A stretch of 64,000 nucleotides of DNA from Hypoxylon rubiginosum. Lineage: Eukaryota > Ascomycota > Sordariomycetes > Xylariales > Hypoxylaceae. Below the pieces are notes generated by a model. The model made no database searches, was not told the origin of the DNA, and worked only from the letters and a program-made list of their open reading frames with translations. Below, piece after piece: positions 33,219 to 43,926 of the stretch (positions are counted from its first letter, which is position 1; the number at the start of each line of letters is the position of its first letter). The stretch is taken from NCBI GenBank assembly GCA_902806565.1, contig CADCXA010000030.1, forward strand, positions 1,510,013-1,574,012, written 5' to 3'. Both the position numbers and the translations under genes were made by a program.

Positions 33219-36200
33219 ATGGCCATATTCACGGCAGGTATTGTGTGGGATCCAAGGGAGCCTCTTCCACCAGAGTTTCAGTCTCTGACGGGTCCCGGAT
33301 ACCCTCATGTGCTTTTAGCGCAAAAAAATGTCAAATACTCCGGTGGAATGCCAGTATCTGATACCGGATCTTCTACTTCTATCATCAATGAGAGAAGTTC
33401 ATCTGCGAGTCTAAAGATACTCCCTGACGGAGTAATCGAGGAGCCCACTCGAAATATACTACCGCCTATGTCTGTCTCAATTGACGGTCGTATCATTGAT
33501 GACACGGCAAGCATAACGGTGACACAAGCCTTCTGGAATAACGCCGAGATCCCTATACACCAGGCATCCTACGTGTTTCCACTCCCTAGCGGCTGCACAG
33601 TGACAAATTTCAGCTGTCGAGTTGGTCGGGAAAAGGTACTTAGGGCTAGGGCTCAGCCCAAGAAAGAAGCCCAGGAAGCATTCCGAAATGCCATCGTAAC
33701 AGGACATACTGCTGCACTACTTCAACAAAACACGCCAGAAATTTTCACTGCCTCACTTGGCAACGTACCCCCTGACACGAGACTTGAGACCAAACTCACA
33801 TACATCACGTTATTGAAACGCCAATTTTCAGAGGAAAGAAATGTCACAACCCTCTCTATTCCTACCGCTATTGCGAATCGATATGGAAATACCCCAGCGG
33901 ATATCCCCACGCCAGATTTGCAAGGGGTTCCTCGTACATTCACCCTTCAGCTCGAAGTGTCGGAAGCCGAAGAGCGTCTCGAAATCAAAAGCGAGAGCCA
34001 CAAGATCTTCCTGGATCATAGCAGCAGCAAGCCTCAAGCCTCAAACTGGCAGTCGCTTTCAAGAAATAGCTATGAATCAACCTCGGAAGTCGCTGTGGTG
34101 AGGTTGGATCCTGCAGTAGGGTTCTTACACGAGGATTTCGTCCTTAGTATGGAATCAAGTTCCTCAAATGGGACAGCGCAACCCCACGCGTGGCTTGAGT
34201 CTCATCCCTTTCTTAAGAACCAGAATGCTCTGATGTTAACCATACCTTCCCCGTTCATGGAAGAGGAGAGGAAAATATCAGCGCGTGGAGAGGTACTCTT
34301 CTTGGTTGACAGGTCCGGCTCTATGAGAGACAAGATCGAAGCCGTAAAATCATCTCTTAAATTCTTCCTGAAAGGAATTCCTCTAGGCCGGACGTTTAAC
34401 ATTTGGTCATTTGGATCTGACCATGTAAAACTGTGGGACAGGTCGCAGATCTACAGCGCAGAGTCTCTACAAGTGGCCTTGGACTATGTCGAAGCACAGT
34501 TTAAAGCAGACATGGGAGGAACTGAGCTGGTACCAGCGCTTAGCGCTATCCTGCAGAACAGGGATTTCTCATGCCCTTGCGATGTGATCATATTGACAGA
34601 TGGAGAAGTTTGGCGACTCGACGAAACTCTAGCACTTGTGCAGAGGACTAGAACTGTCTCTGGGGGAGCAGTGCGGTTCTTTTCTTTAGGAATCGGAGCT
34701 CATGTCTCTCACGCACTGGTGCAGGGAATTGCATCTCGGGGTGGAGGCTATTCCGAAGTTATCCCAAAGGCGAGTATGGGAGGCTGGGAGGACCGGCTTG
34801 TCGCTATGCTAAAAGCAGCCCTCACAAGTCACGTCAGCACTCTCAATGTCAAGTTGAACAATGAGAATTCCAGCAGGTTCTTAACGTCACCAGCCGATGC
34901 CGGAACTCTCAACCCATTCCAGGGGAATAGAATATTTGCACTCTCCACATCAGATTCGCCCTTAGACCAGCTGAACAGCGTCATCATTGAAAAAGTAAAC
35001 TCTGATGGTCACCAAGTCAGCGCTGCGGTGGAAATCACGAGACTGAAGAAGCAGGAAGCGACAATCCACAATCTGGCTGTACGAGCTATTTTAGACGACT
35101 TGGAGCACTCACCGAGTAGCATCTCCATAGCTTCGTCTCTAGACACATCCAGCTCAGCGAGGAGGACAAGACTTAGCGAAGCTCAAGCTACAGATCTCGC
35201 TTGTCGATTTTCGCTACTGTCGAAATGGACGAGTTTCTTCCTCCAACAGGAGAACGTCAAACTCAAAGACGAGGACGAATCTATCCACACTATTATTCCA
35301 GTACGTGATGCTGAGGGTGATCTGGACTTACTTCGACCACGAGGCGGAAGTCGGCATCCAGCTAGCCAGAAAGCGACTGATACTTCCTCTGCCATACCCG
35401 CACGCCTCAAATCCGACGACTCCACTACAGGAGATGTGCAGGTCGAAAGTCGGAATGACACTCGAGATGAGATAGAGTTTGGTTTTTACCCAAGGACACC
35501 TGACAAGTCGCCATTTTGCGATGTACTGAGCTTGGCCGGCGACACCCCAAGCGATTCCATGTATCAGATCATCCGCCCTGAATCTAAGCAAACTAAGCTC
35601 GATCATTTACGAGCGCTCCGTACAGCCCGCTCGAGGGTTGGACGACACAGGTCAGAAAGTATAAGCAGATGTTTGGAATCGCTCATATCGCCTGCTTCTG
35701 AACTTCCCTCTACGGCTATTGAACCTGCCCGTATATCCACATCGCTTACTATGAAACGCCCTAGTACAATGCCGCAATACCTCATGACGAAATCTGCACC
35801 TGAAGAGCCCGTGGTCCACAAGCGCCACCTGAGTGTCGAGCCAACGTTTTTCGAATCTTATCGGAGTGATCCGCAAAAGGAGTTTGTGGCAAGCCTACTC
35901 GCCTATCAGAATTTTGATGGAAGCATCAACGTCGACGTGCAATCTCTTCTGGAGCCCTCACTGACGCAGGCCTCGCAAAAGATCGAAGAGTACGCGGTGG
36001 ACGATGGTGGAGTTGCGAGTGCTTCGGCAGCTCTCCTGTCCTACACGGTCATCGTCGTCGTGTCGCTCGAGCGCCACCTCCAGGATTGCAAGGGTCTCTG
36101 GGACCTGATGAGGGCAAAGGCTGTCGATTACGTCCGCTCGCAAGTGCCGGATGAGTCCAAGATGGATAAGCTCATGGAATTTGCGAAAGAATTATTGGCC

Positions 36201-36332
36201 GGCCATGGGTTTGCACTATCAACGCCCAGCGTGGATGCCAGCATTGGCTCTAGTAGTGAAGCGGCAGATAATCCTCAGGGGTCCGATGACAGGCCGAAAC
36301 CGACACTAATTCATGTAGCACCAATAGACTAA
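33219..36332 (+). CDS. VIT and von Willebrand A (VWA) domain protein
   Basis: Intracellular fungal protein of the inter-alpha-trypsin-inhibitor/PARP4-like VIT-VWA type; molecular role in fungi is unknown. Single uninterrupted frame of 1037 residues from ATG 33219. The VIT domain covers about residues 80-240 (VSIDGRIIDDTASITVTQAFWN, shortened core TASITVTQAFWN; then YVFPLPSGCTVTNF and LGNVPPDTRLETKLTYI). The VWA domain has the MIDAS motif DRSGSM at 364-369, a threonine in MGGTEL, and TDGEVW with Asp461, so the metal site is complete. A disordered Ser/Pro/Arg-rich region spans about 690-880. The C-terminal module from about 880 (FVASLLAYQNFDGSINVD) is typical of this family. Length and layout are normal. 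Confidence 0.92.
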   Translation: MAIFTAGIVWDPREPLPPEFQSLTGPGYPHVLLAQKNVKYSGGMPVSDTGSSTSIINERSSSASLKILPDGVIEEPTRNILPPMSVSIDGRIIDDTASITVTQAFWNNAEIPIHQASYVFPLPSGCTVTNFSCRVGREKVLRARAQPKKEAQEAFRNAIVTGHTAALLQQNTPEIFTASLGNVPPDTRLETKLTYITLLKRQFSEERNVTTLSIPTAIANRYGNTPADIPTPDLQGVPRTFTLQLEVSEAEERLEIKSESHKIFLDHSSSKPQASNWQSLSRNSYESTSEVAVVRLDPAVGFLHEDFVLSMESSSSNGTAQPHAWLESHPFLKNQNALMLTIPSPFMEEERKISARGEVLFLVDRSGSMRDKIEAVKSSLKFFLKGIPLGRTFNIWSFGSDHVKLWDRSQIYSAESLQVALDYVEAQFKADMGGTELVPALSAILQNRDFSCPCDVIILTDGEVWRLDETLALVQRTRTVSGGAVRFFSLGIGAHVSHALVQGIASRGGGYSEVIPKASMGGWEDRLVAMLKAALTSHVSTLNVKLNNENSSRFLTSPADAGTLNPFQGNRIFALSTSDSPLDQLNSVIIEKVNSDGHQVSAAVEITRLKKQEATIHNLAVRAILDDLEHSPSSISIASSLDTSSSARRTRLSEAQATDLACRFSLLSKWTSFFLQQENVKLKDEDESIHTIIPVRDAEGDLDLLRPRGGSRHPASQKATDTSSAIPARLKSDDSTTGDVQVESRNDTRDEIEFGFYPRTPDKSPFCDVLSLAGDTPSDSMYQIIRPESKQTKLDHLRALRTARSRVGRHRSESISRCLESLISPASELPSTAIEPARISTSLTMKRPSTMPQYLMTKSAPEEPVVHKRHLSVEPTFFESYRSDPQKEFVASLLAYQNFDGSINVDVQSLLEPSLTQASQKIEEYAVDDGGVASASAALLSYTVIVVVSLERHLQDCKGLWDLMRAKAVDYVRSQVPDESKMDKLMEFAKELLAGHGFALSTPSVDASIGSSSEAADNPQGSDDRPKPTLIHVAPID

Positions 36333-36879
36333 GAAATGGTCATTTAGGTGTGAATCTATATATGGTGATGTATTGCGACAGTTCTGGGACCCATGGCCAC
36401 GGCAGTTCGCTCTTTATCTGATTATTCTCTCGTTCAGGGGTTGTGGTTGTGAGCAGTAGTCAAGGGTACGCCGGATTATGTTCCACTCATTTTACTAGAG
36501 CAAACTTAACTGAGCCCTTTTGATTTATAACTTATCTATCTTGAGTGTAGGATGATTTACTAGAAGAATCTTGCGATATTTACCTACCTACCTCAGGTAC
36601 CTAAGGTATACAACTCCTCTTAACTAAGTCCCGTCTCCTATACTTGCCCGACGATACGGTTTCAATATAACGAATAAAATGAAGACACACTTGAGCCTCC
36701 GTAGAACCATATTCATGATAGCCCAAGTACGTAGCTAGCGTTTATTATTGATAAGGACTGTTAATACTGCTTGATATTTGAGCAATCAAATCCGGAGCTA
36801 GATACACATGACAAATTCTCATCAAATACTCAGTTTCTTCCTCCACTATTCTATTCGGTAGCTTCGGCAATATTTTCTC
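36333..36879. other. Intergenic region between convergent genes
   Basis: About 550 bp of 3' flanking sequence, with a TACCTACCTACCTCAGGTACCTAAGG-like stretch near 36580-36605. No gene seen. Confidence 0.5.
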
Positions 36880-37204
36880 CTAGCAATTAAACCGTGACTG
36901 TGTTACCCAGTTGCACATCACCTGGCCGACACAGCTGCAGCACATGCAGGCCTAATCCAGCTTGTTAGCAGATCCTCTTCCTCTCTCGCTCACCCGCTTG
37001 ACATACCTTCTTAGCTCTATCATCGTTGCTCGTACCATCAATACACGATAGCGTCTGGTTGTTTGTAAAGCGGAATTGGTTGTAGCAGGCGTTGGCATCG
37101 ATAACAGCGGCACATTCGTCGGTTGCTGCCAGCTCTCGAGTGCATTCAGGAAACTGACCGAGAGCCACGACAGCCCAGAGTGAAAAGGTGAGTGAGAGCT
37201 TCAT
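36880..37204 (-). CDS. Cysteine-rich small secreted protein (effector-like)
   Basis: Two exons, 37204-37007 and 36951-36880, encode 89 residues. The intron has donor GTATGT, branch TGCTAAC and acceptor TTAG and keeps phase; without splicing the frame ends early and loses the cysteine-rich tail. Residues 1-16 form a signal peptide (MKLSLTFSLWAVVALG). The mature part holds ten cysteines (21, 31, 40, 54, 68, 70, 71, 73, 79, 89), including a compact ACMCCSC cluster, enough for five disulfides. One N-glycosylation site NQT is at 49-51. Size, secretion and cysteine content fit small secreted or effector-like proteins. I do not recognise a named family; hydrophobins are excluded because the spacing differs (no isolated CC pair in two places). 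Confidence 0.75.
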
Positions 37205-38257
37205 TGCGAGTGTCTGAAGATCGTGCTTCGCTGAGATGAGCTTAGGTGCGGATAGCTAGGTCAAAGCTAGCTACCTCTTGTCAGACACACGAGTGGGACT
37301 AGTAAATATTATAGAAACAATTATATGACATCAGATTAGATATAATTATTCGTGTCGACTCTTCGGTGGTGTTCACAATAACTGAAATTCTCGGTGTGGT
37401 TTAATTATCGATTTTAGCCGAGCGCGTCATATGCCCCCCTGAGCCATGCCCTCCGGATTATGTGTAAGAAATAACTAAGAATTGGCATTCACTCTCATTC
37501 GCTAGAAATGGCAAGTATCTGATATTACGCCGCCACTGTAGTGCGGGGAGAAGTAAGAAGAATGCTTGGGTCGACTATTTTGGTCTAATAGGGGCAACAT
37601 ACAAGTCTACTACGGAGTTGGAAAACATCGTCCCCTTTGGCTTCATTGGGATATTGTTCCTAATCCGGTATGTCTACCTTAGGTACCTAGGCACCCAGCT
37701 CTAGATGGTAGATATCTAAGATAGAGTCATTGAAGCCTCTCTCCATAAAGCTCGCAGCATAGTATGATACAAGTATACCAGGTACCTAGGCAGGCAAAGT
37801 CTTCGTAGTCATTCTAACACCAGGTGAGCAGTCAGGGGTCAAAGACAAATGAACCTCTGGCCGAAACAATACACTATTGATAGAAAGTGATGAAAATGAT
37901 GTTGATAAGGGGCATCACTTTAATCCCCCCCGGTGTTGCAGTGCCGTTGATGTCTCCGGAAAGTGACGTTTACTGCCGACTCGACATCCATGTGCAAGTC
38001 CACATTAACCGGAATCAAAGTCAAAACCCGCTCGCCTATCGAAATGTTTCCTTATATTAATAAATAGTATTTTCCGACACCGAGAGTCAAGCATGCGTTT
38101 CCTTATCAGATGTGGAAGAGACGGCAGTGGTTCACTGACAGGTGAATGATCTCACCGTGGCTAAGATAACAACTATCGCTTGTCTCCTTCCCTCCTCTCG
38201 ATTTTGTTTTAGTTCAGCGACATCTGAGAATAACCAAAATAGTGAGGCCTCGTCAAG
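37205..38257. other. Divergent intergenic region between two secreted-protein genes
   Basis: About 1.05 kb between the start codons of the cysteine-rich protein (-) and the DUF1996 protein (+). It contains GGTACCTAGGCA strings near 37680 and 37785 and no gene. Confidence 0.5.
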
Positions 38258-39487
38258 ATGCAGTTGAACACTTTGATTGCTGCCTTAGGGCTGTTCGCGC
38301 CCGCAAGCGCGCTGCTTCGATTTGGCTGCTCGGCCCTGACCGTCCAGCGTCTAGACCCGCTGGTTGAACCGGGAATGAATCCATCGACGCATCTTCACCA
38401 GATCATTGGAGGTGTATGTTCGAGCTCGCCACGGTTCGCAGTTCTATGCCTATCGCTAATTTGCCGCAGAACTCTTTCAACGTGTCGATGCCTCCCGAGG
38501 AGCATGATCTCGCAGCACTCTCCACTTGCACGAGTTGCCAGTTCACGGAGGACTTGTCCAACTACTGGACCGCCGTTCTCTTCTATCGTGCCAAGAATGG
38601 CACATTCAAGAGGGTCCCGCAGTCGGCCCAGATCCAGGGAAACCAGGGCGGCATGGTAAGCAGGCCTACACTAGGCACACTAACGGTCTAACTCGCACTC
38701 AAAAGGTCGTCTACTATATGACCGACGCCCTGTTCGACACCGCTCAAAAGTCCACCGTCACCGCTTTCAAGCCCGGTTTCCGCATGCTTGTCGGCGACTC
38801 GACATTCCGTGACCGCGAACAGGCTAGAAACTTCCGCCAACTAACCTATATCTGCATGGAGAACTCGGGCACCCGTGCTCCGGAATACATCAATTTCCCC
38901 ACAAAACCATGTCCCGGAGGCATAATGGCGAACCACAGGTAAGCTTGACTTACTATTGATCTGGAGTGAGATTACTTACCTACTCTTTCAGGTTCCCGAC
39001 CTGCTGGGACGGGAAAAACCTGGACTCTCCCAACCACCAAGACCACGTCGCGTACCCGGAGTCCGGCACGTTCGAATCGGGCGGCCCCTGCCCTGCCACC
39101 CACCCGGTCCGACTTCCCCAGATCTTGCTCGAGACTGTATGGGATACCAGGGCTTTCAACAACCCAGCCGACTTCACGGACGGCAACCAGCCGTTCGTCT
39201 GGTCCAGCGGCGACGCGAGTGGATTTTCTAGTCACGCCGATTATCTGTTCGGCTGGAAGGACGACTCCCTGCAGCGACACCTCGACGGTCACACGTACGT
39301 GTCGGCGCCGACGCTCAAGACCCAGAGTACCGCTCTGCAGAACCAGTGCAAGGTTAAGGACATGGTGGGCGAGGATATTGACAGTTGTAAGTCATAGAAA
39401 TCTCTTTCCCCTGAAACATGCCTTCTAGTAGCTAATCGATTTGTTATAGGGTTGACCAGCCTCCCTGGTGGAAACCCGGTTGCGTAA
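38258..39487 (+). CDS. Secreted DUF1996 protein
   Basis: Extracellular fungal protein of unknown function; the DUF1996 family is common in wood- and plant-associated fungi and includes secreted stress-related or WSC-linked proteins. Five exons, 38258-38413, 38470-38655, 38706-38938, 38992-39386 and 39450-39487, give 335 residues. The signal peptide ends at PASA (residue 18). The family start follows directly: LLRFGCSALTVQRLDPLVEPG, here LRFGCSALTVQRLDPLVEPG, then STHLHQIIGG. Conserved cysteines and motifs include CTSC, FKPGFRMLVGD, CPGGI, FPTCWDGKNLDSPNHQDHVA and HADYLFGWKD. The last small exon replaces a premature SCKS stop with SWLTSLPGGNPVA, a normal family ending. No WSC domain is attached. 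Confidence 0.93.
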
Positions 39488-39731
39488 AGGAGAAGGTTAT
39501 GTTCTTGGGGGTTGCTATAAATTTGATGCCCAGAAGTCGTGCCGAAAGACGCAGCAGATTTCCTAAATTCGCCTATAATTCCTTACCCAGCTGTGTCTAG
39601 AATTATTATCACCTACCCCGTTGCACTAGTCGATTTCAAGGCCTGCCAGTATCCTGGTCATGTTTATATGTGCACTTCACACTTTACGAAAGTAAAAAAA
39701 GGTAACAGAGGAAACATTAAGAAATGTATAG

Positions 39732-39736
39732 AAAAA
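39732..39736 (-). terminator. RNA polymerase III terminator of tRNA-Ser
   Basis: Five T residues on the minus strand directly follow the discriminator base of the tRNA, the normal pol III stop signal. Confidence 0.75.
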
Positions 39737-39847
39737 CGACGCCTGCAGGATTCGAACCTGCGCCCCCGAAGGGATTGCCTTACAAACTACTATCTTCCGA
39801 TTGTGGGGATAGCAGGGCAACGTGTTAGGCCACTCCACCAAAGCGTC
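39737..39847 (-). tRNA. tRNA-Ser(GCU) with a 29-nt intron
   Basis: Reads serine codons AGC/AGU. The acceptor stem GACGCTT pairs with AGGCGTC, with discriminator G, as in eukaryotic serine tRNAs. The anticodon stem TTGCC/GGCAA encloses loop CTGCTAA once the intron is removed; the anticodon GCT is at 39813-39811. The intron (39809-39781) starts one base 3' of the anticodon, the canonical position. A long variable arm (TCCCTTCGGGGG-type hairpin) marks a class II tRNA, and the T arm contains GGTTCGAATCC (B box). Spliced length is about 82 nt. Confidence 0.95.
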
Positions 39848-40167
39848 CACCGCATATTCACTACCAGACAGGATGTCTCACGTGACGTGTAGGTTGTCCC
39901 AGCCAAATTATTCTAAGTACCACTCTCTAGTTCCAAGAAGAAACGGATTTCACTCCATCTGGTAGTCGCCCCGTCCAATGCAAACAGAGGGCGAGCCCTC
40001 AAGTAGAAAAGGTAACTAGTCCTAAAGACAAGGTATATGTTTATAATGGTACCGGTATTTACCTAGGTATATTATGATTTGGCTCGTACTATTCGCTTAG
40101 AGCCGTGTGGAAACCCTCCCTCCTTCACTAATGGAAGAACAATACATGTGGAGTAGCACCCAAGTCA
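39848..40167. other. Intergenic spacer upstream of the tRNA
   Basis: 320 bp with one TACCTAGGTA palindrome at 40060-40069. No gene seen. Confidence 0.5.
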
Positions 40168-41407
40168 CTAATGGGTCCCATTGGCACCATTTTCTCTCTT
40201 CTTCAACTCCTCGCGCACCCTAGGCAGCACGAAGCGCCCATAGTCAATCGCATCGTTGAGGTTGTCGTAGCCGCGGATGGAGATGAGCTCGGCGCCGAGG
40301 TCGACGTAGTCCAGGAGCGAGTCGACGATGGTCTGGACGGAGCCCACGAGGGCCGTGGACGCGCCGCGCGCGTTGGTCGCCGTGACGGTGGGGTACCAGA
40401 GCGCGCGGTCCTGGACCTCGCCGCGCTTGGCGATGTCGAGCAGCCGCTGGGAGCCGACGTTCTGGGGCGGCGGGGCCCCGGCCGGCACGCGGCTCTTGCC
40501 GTCGGCCCGGTTGCCCTGCAGCGCGTCGAGCGTGCGGTGCGCCTTGGCCCAGGCCAGCTCCTCGGTCTCCGCGACGATGGGCCGGAACGTGACCCAGATG
40601 CGCGGGCGGTCCTTGCGCCCGGCCTTCTCGGCTTCGGCGTAGATGCGGTCGACCTGCTCCTTGGTCTCCTTAAGCGGCTCGCCCCACAGTCCCTGTAACG
40701 ACGCGGGTCAGTAATTGCTTGTTCAGGGAGGAGATTGGCGCAATTAATGCATGCCTCGGCAGTGATTGCTCGTAGGCGAGCAGAAATGCTACTAGGAAGG
40801 GGAAAGAAGAACTCTGGATGTTACATACAAAGATATCCGCCAGGCTGCCACCGATCCGGTACGCCTCCGCCGATGACCCGCCCACCGACACCGGGATGCT
40901 TTTCCCGTTCACCGGCCGCACCAGGTTACGGAATTGCTTGAACGTGTAGTACTTGCTGTCCCAGTCGAAGGGCTCCGGCGACTCCCACGCCCGCTTGAGG
41001 ATCTTGATATAATCCTCGAGCCGCGCGTACCGCTCCTCCTTGTTCAGGAAGTCGCCCTCCCTCGCCTGCTCGACGTCGCTGCCGCCGGCGATGAAGTGCA
41101 CCACGGCGCGGCCGCGGCTGAGCTGGTCAAGCGTAGCCAATGCTTTGGCGGCAACCGTAGGATACAGCGTATTCGGGCGAAGCGCAATTATGATCTTAAG
41201 ATTCTTGGTCACTGCGGCGATGGTAGCGCCGGTGGTGAAAGGGTCAAAGTACGATGAGTCGTACGGCACAAGCGTATAGTTAAATTCATAGTCATCAAGG
41301 TTCTTGGCGTACCGAGTCAAGTAATCCGGGTCAATTGCCGGGTTCGGGAGCGGGTTTAACTCCGTCGATGGGTTCGGAAATGTCAAGCTAATAAATTCGG
41401 TAGGCAT
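40168..41407 (-). CDS. Luciferase-like (LLM) flavin-dependent monooxygenase, SsuD/alkanesulfonate monooxygenase-like
   Basis: FMNH2-dependent oxygenase of the bacterial luciferase superfamily; the closest resemblance is to alkanesulfonate and related sulfur-scavenging monooxygenases, but the substrate is not determined. Two exons, 41407-40829 and 40692-40168, give 367 residues, standard for the family. The intron is 136 bp (donor GTATGT, acceptor TTACAG). Motifs: LKIIIALRPNTLYPTVAAK and LATLDQLSRGRAVVHFIAGG (split here as ATLDQLSRGRAVVHF), RYARLEDYIKILKRAWESP, YYTFKQFRN and IPVSVGGSSAEAYRIGG. The C-terminus reads LGAELISIRGYDNLNDAIDYG. The family is chiefly bacterial, and fungal copies are scattered, so ancient lateral transfer is possible; the intron shows it is settled in this genome. 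Confidence 0.9.
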
Positions 41408-42000
41408 TTTGACGGTTATTTTCGGAGATTATTATAATTATCTAGAATTAGGTCCAGCCAAAGAGTTAAAGGAGTGATAATTTATACTATGCTCCATTAT
41501 ACTAAACTCGATGGCGACAACTATTCTAGAATCACGCAATACCCATGGGCCGGTCCCGGCCAGGTATACTCCTCATCTCAACCCCAACTACTCGTGTAAT
41601 AGATAGTAGACCAACCGTATTCAGTTCTTGATTTATAATCATGTAACTAATTTAGATCACTATAATGGTGATATACCCTAGGTACCTGAGGTACCTTCTA
41701 GGTAGGTTTCTAATATACTCTATTGACTTAAAGATCTATAAATTGTTCCATGAGAATATGAATTAGCTTTAAATGTACTAGGCGGGAAACCAATGTTTTT
41801 TTTTTTTGGTATCCCCTTTGATGATCATAGGCCAAGAAGGAAGGTCAGATGTATAATATAGCTGCCCTCTATATTACCTAGGAAATAAACAAAATAAGCC
41901 GTACTAGAATAGAACCGCCCCGCAGGCATACACACCGGTATATATCATAGGAAAGTGTTATAATGTGCCTGGTACATTTGAAATACGCGGAAACATTAAA
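41408..42000. other. Intergenic region
   Basis: About 590 bp, more AT-rich than the left part of the window, with GGTACCTGAGGTACC-like strings near 41680-41700 and a T9 run near 41794. No gene seen. Confidence 0.5.
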
Positions 42001-43470
42001 TCAAGGACAAAATCCGCAATAATAGCCACGGTAACGATAGACTAGTCTAATGTCCACCTTGAAGAAATTGTTCACCCACTCAGTAAAATCCTCGCAATCC
42101 TCACATGGTTGACGAGACACCATGATTGTTGCCCTCTTCGGAGTAGTGAGAGGCGCCGAGCTTTCGGGGCTCCTCTTCGACTCATTTCGGTCGTGTTCTT
42201 GATCCGATGGTTCATTCAAATTCATCTTTTCAAGTCCAAGCGTCTCGTCCGTTTCGCGCGGTAAAAGCCCGTTTTCATGGATGAAAAATGCTATCAGTTG
42301 TTTCTCTGCGTGACAAGCGTTGTATCTCCCCGTTCTCCCTCGGTCGCGGGTGATGTTCGGCACTAGGTTATATCCAATATATTCGCAGAGGCGAAGTGCT
42401 TTGTCTGTCCAGATTTCCCCAGGAATCCGGTTGTTGGTTTCATGGGTCGCTTGCTCTCTCCCACCACTCATCGCAGTCACGACGCTCCATGGTTGGCTGT
42501 TATACAAAACACCAATAGTTTTCGTTTCATTCTGAAGTTCAAACTCAATCGTACATGTAAGCTGGTCCATGTTCCTCGTAAACTCAAAGCTCCCCATGGT
42601 GTAACGGTGTATGTCAGACAGGGACTCGAGGAGCGTAACAATTTTTTTACGATCCTGGTCTCTCTGGTCTGCACTCTCCAAGGTATCTTTTGAGTACCCG
42701 TCATCCGAACAGCTGGAGCGTGTTTCGGTATTGATCTGAAGATCCCTTGCGAAGTCAACAGCAAGAACAGTTATCTTGTTACGGACGCATTCAAGCTGCA
42801 CGTCGGCTCTGAAATCCAGGAGAAGCTCCACGTTCTTTAATCGGCCCCAGAGGGCTGCCACTACAAGCGGTGCTCGAGCTCTACTGTTAAAGGCATTTGG
42901 ATTGGCTCCCTTTTCGGGCAAAAGCTCGAGAATGTCTGAATAGGGACCACGAGCGGCTATGTGTAAGGCTGTATCTCCAGATGTCTTCTTAGCTTGTCTT
43001 CTATTCAACTAGCTAATAGTGCCGGCATCGTGCATTATCCAACTGTCCTCATTAGCGTATAGTAAAATATGTCGCTCTGGAGAGGACTCGAGATATTGAC
43101 GAACGTAGTCAATGTCTCCTGTTGTTATACTGGCCACTACCGCTATGATCTTTTGTTGGGGGAGGTCTTCAACAGCCTGCTGCAATCCCTCGCTTAACTG
43201 CTTGCCCCCATTTTCTGAAAACTTTTCAGCCTGGACCGTTCCATCGGCTACGACGAGGGCTCGTTGTTTGTTATTTTCGTACTCGGCGTCATCGTCGTTA
43301 ACTAAGTTTGGAGTTTCGCTTTTGGCTTGAGCGCTATCAGGAGTACGTTCTCTTTCAAAGCTATGTCAAAGAATTTTCTCGGAGCTGGTACCTGTCTCTG
43401 ATGAAGAGTTCTGCCTCGAATCCTCAGCTTCCCGTTCGTAGTTGTCTTTGGTCTGAGCTTCAGGAGCCAT
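42001..43470 (-). pseudogene. Ankyrin-repeat protein with C-terminal DYW/cytidine-deaminase-like domain, two in-frame stops
   Basis: From ATG 43470 one frame runs 490 codons to TGA at 42001 but is interrupted by TGA at codon 35 (43366-43368) and TAG at codon 154 (43009-43011). Coding character is good on both sides of each stop. Codons about 110-200 contain ankyrin-like units (TTGDIDYVRQYLESSP, GDTALHIAARGPYSDILELL, and the next LVVAALWGRLKNVELLLDF). The C-terminal part has the zinc/catalytic signature of deaminases: HAE at 387-389 (ACHAEKQLIAFF) and PCEDC with cysteines 456 and 459, then a CGFCP ending. The HxE plus PCxxC layout resembles DYW-type and related fungal nucleic-acid deaminases. 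No standard intron removes either stop in phase (the only GT-AG around the first is 31 bp). Both stops would revert to CGA and CAG by T-to-C. The 3' part alone lacks an early ATG. Either a recent pseudogene or a gene needing unusual processing. Confidence 0.7.
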
Positions 43471-43659
43471 ATCTTCGAGATGTCGTGTATGATCGCAATC
43501 AATAAGTGTTCTGAATAACTAGCACAACGTTTTGGTGTATTAAGTTGTGTTGTCCTGCCTAGGCGGATACCTAAGTTATAAGTATGTGAGTCAGGCATTG
43601 GCTCTGTGTAACTCCCCGCACCCTATTAGCAGAGTGTGATCTGTCCGAATTCTGGACCG

Positions 43660-43684
43660 TTGGCGGTTTACAAAAAACCGCCAA
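43660..43684. repeat. Inverted repeat at the edge of the AT-rich block
   Basis: TTGGCGGTTT (43660-43669) and AAACCGCCAA (43675-43684) are perfect inverted copies around a 5-bp spacer. Immediately downstream come repeated CCGCCAAACC/CTGCCAAACC strings to about 43733, after which composition drops to almost pure A+T. This could be the end of a transposable element or its insertion boundary. Confidence 0.6.
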
Positions 43685-43926
43685 AGTGACAAAAGTGCCA
43701 AGTCCGTTAAATCCGCCAAACCTGCCAAACCTGTAAAATAAGCTAAAATTATAATATATATAACTCCCATATTATATAAATATATTAGGTTCTTAATAAA
43801 TTAATATATTTTATTAATTTAAATTATAAAAAATATATAAATTAATAATAATATATAAAATATAATAAGAAAATTAAAATAAAAATTATTAATTATAATA
43901 ATAATTTAATTATAATATATTTTTAG

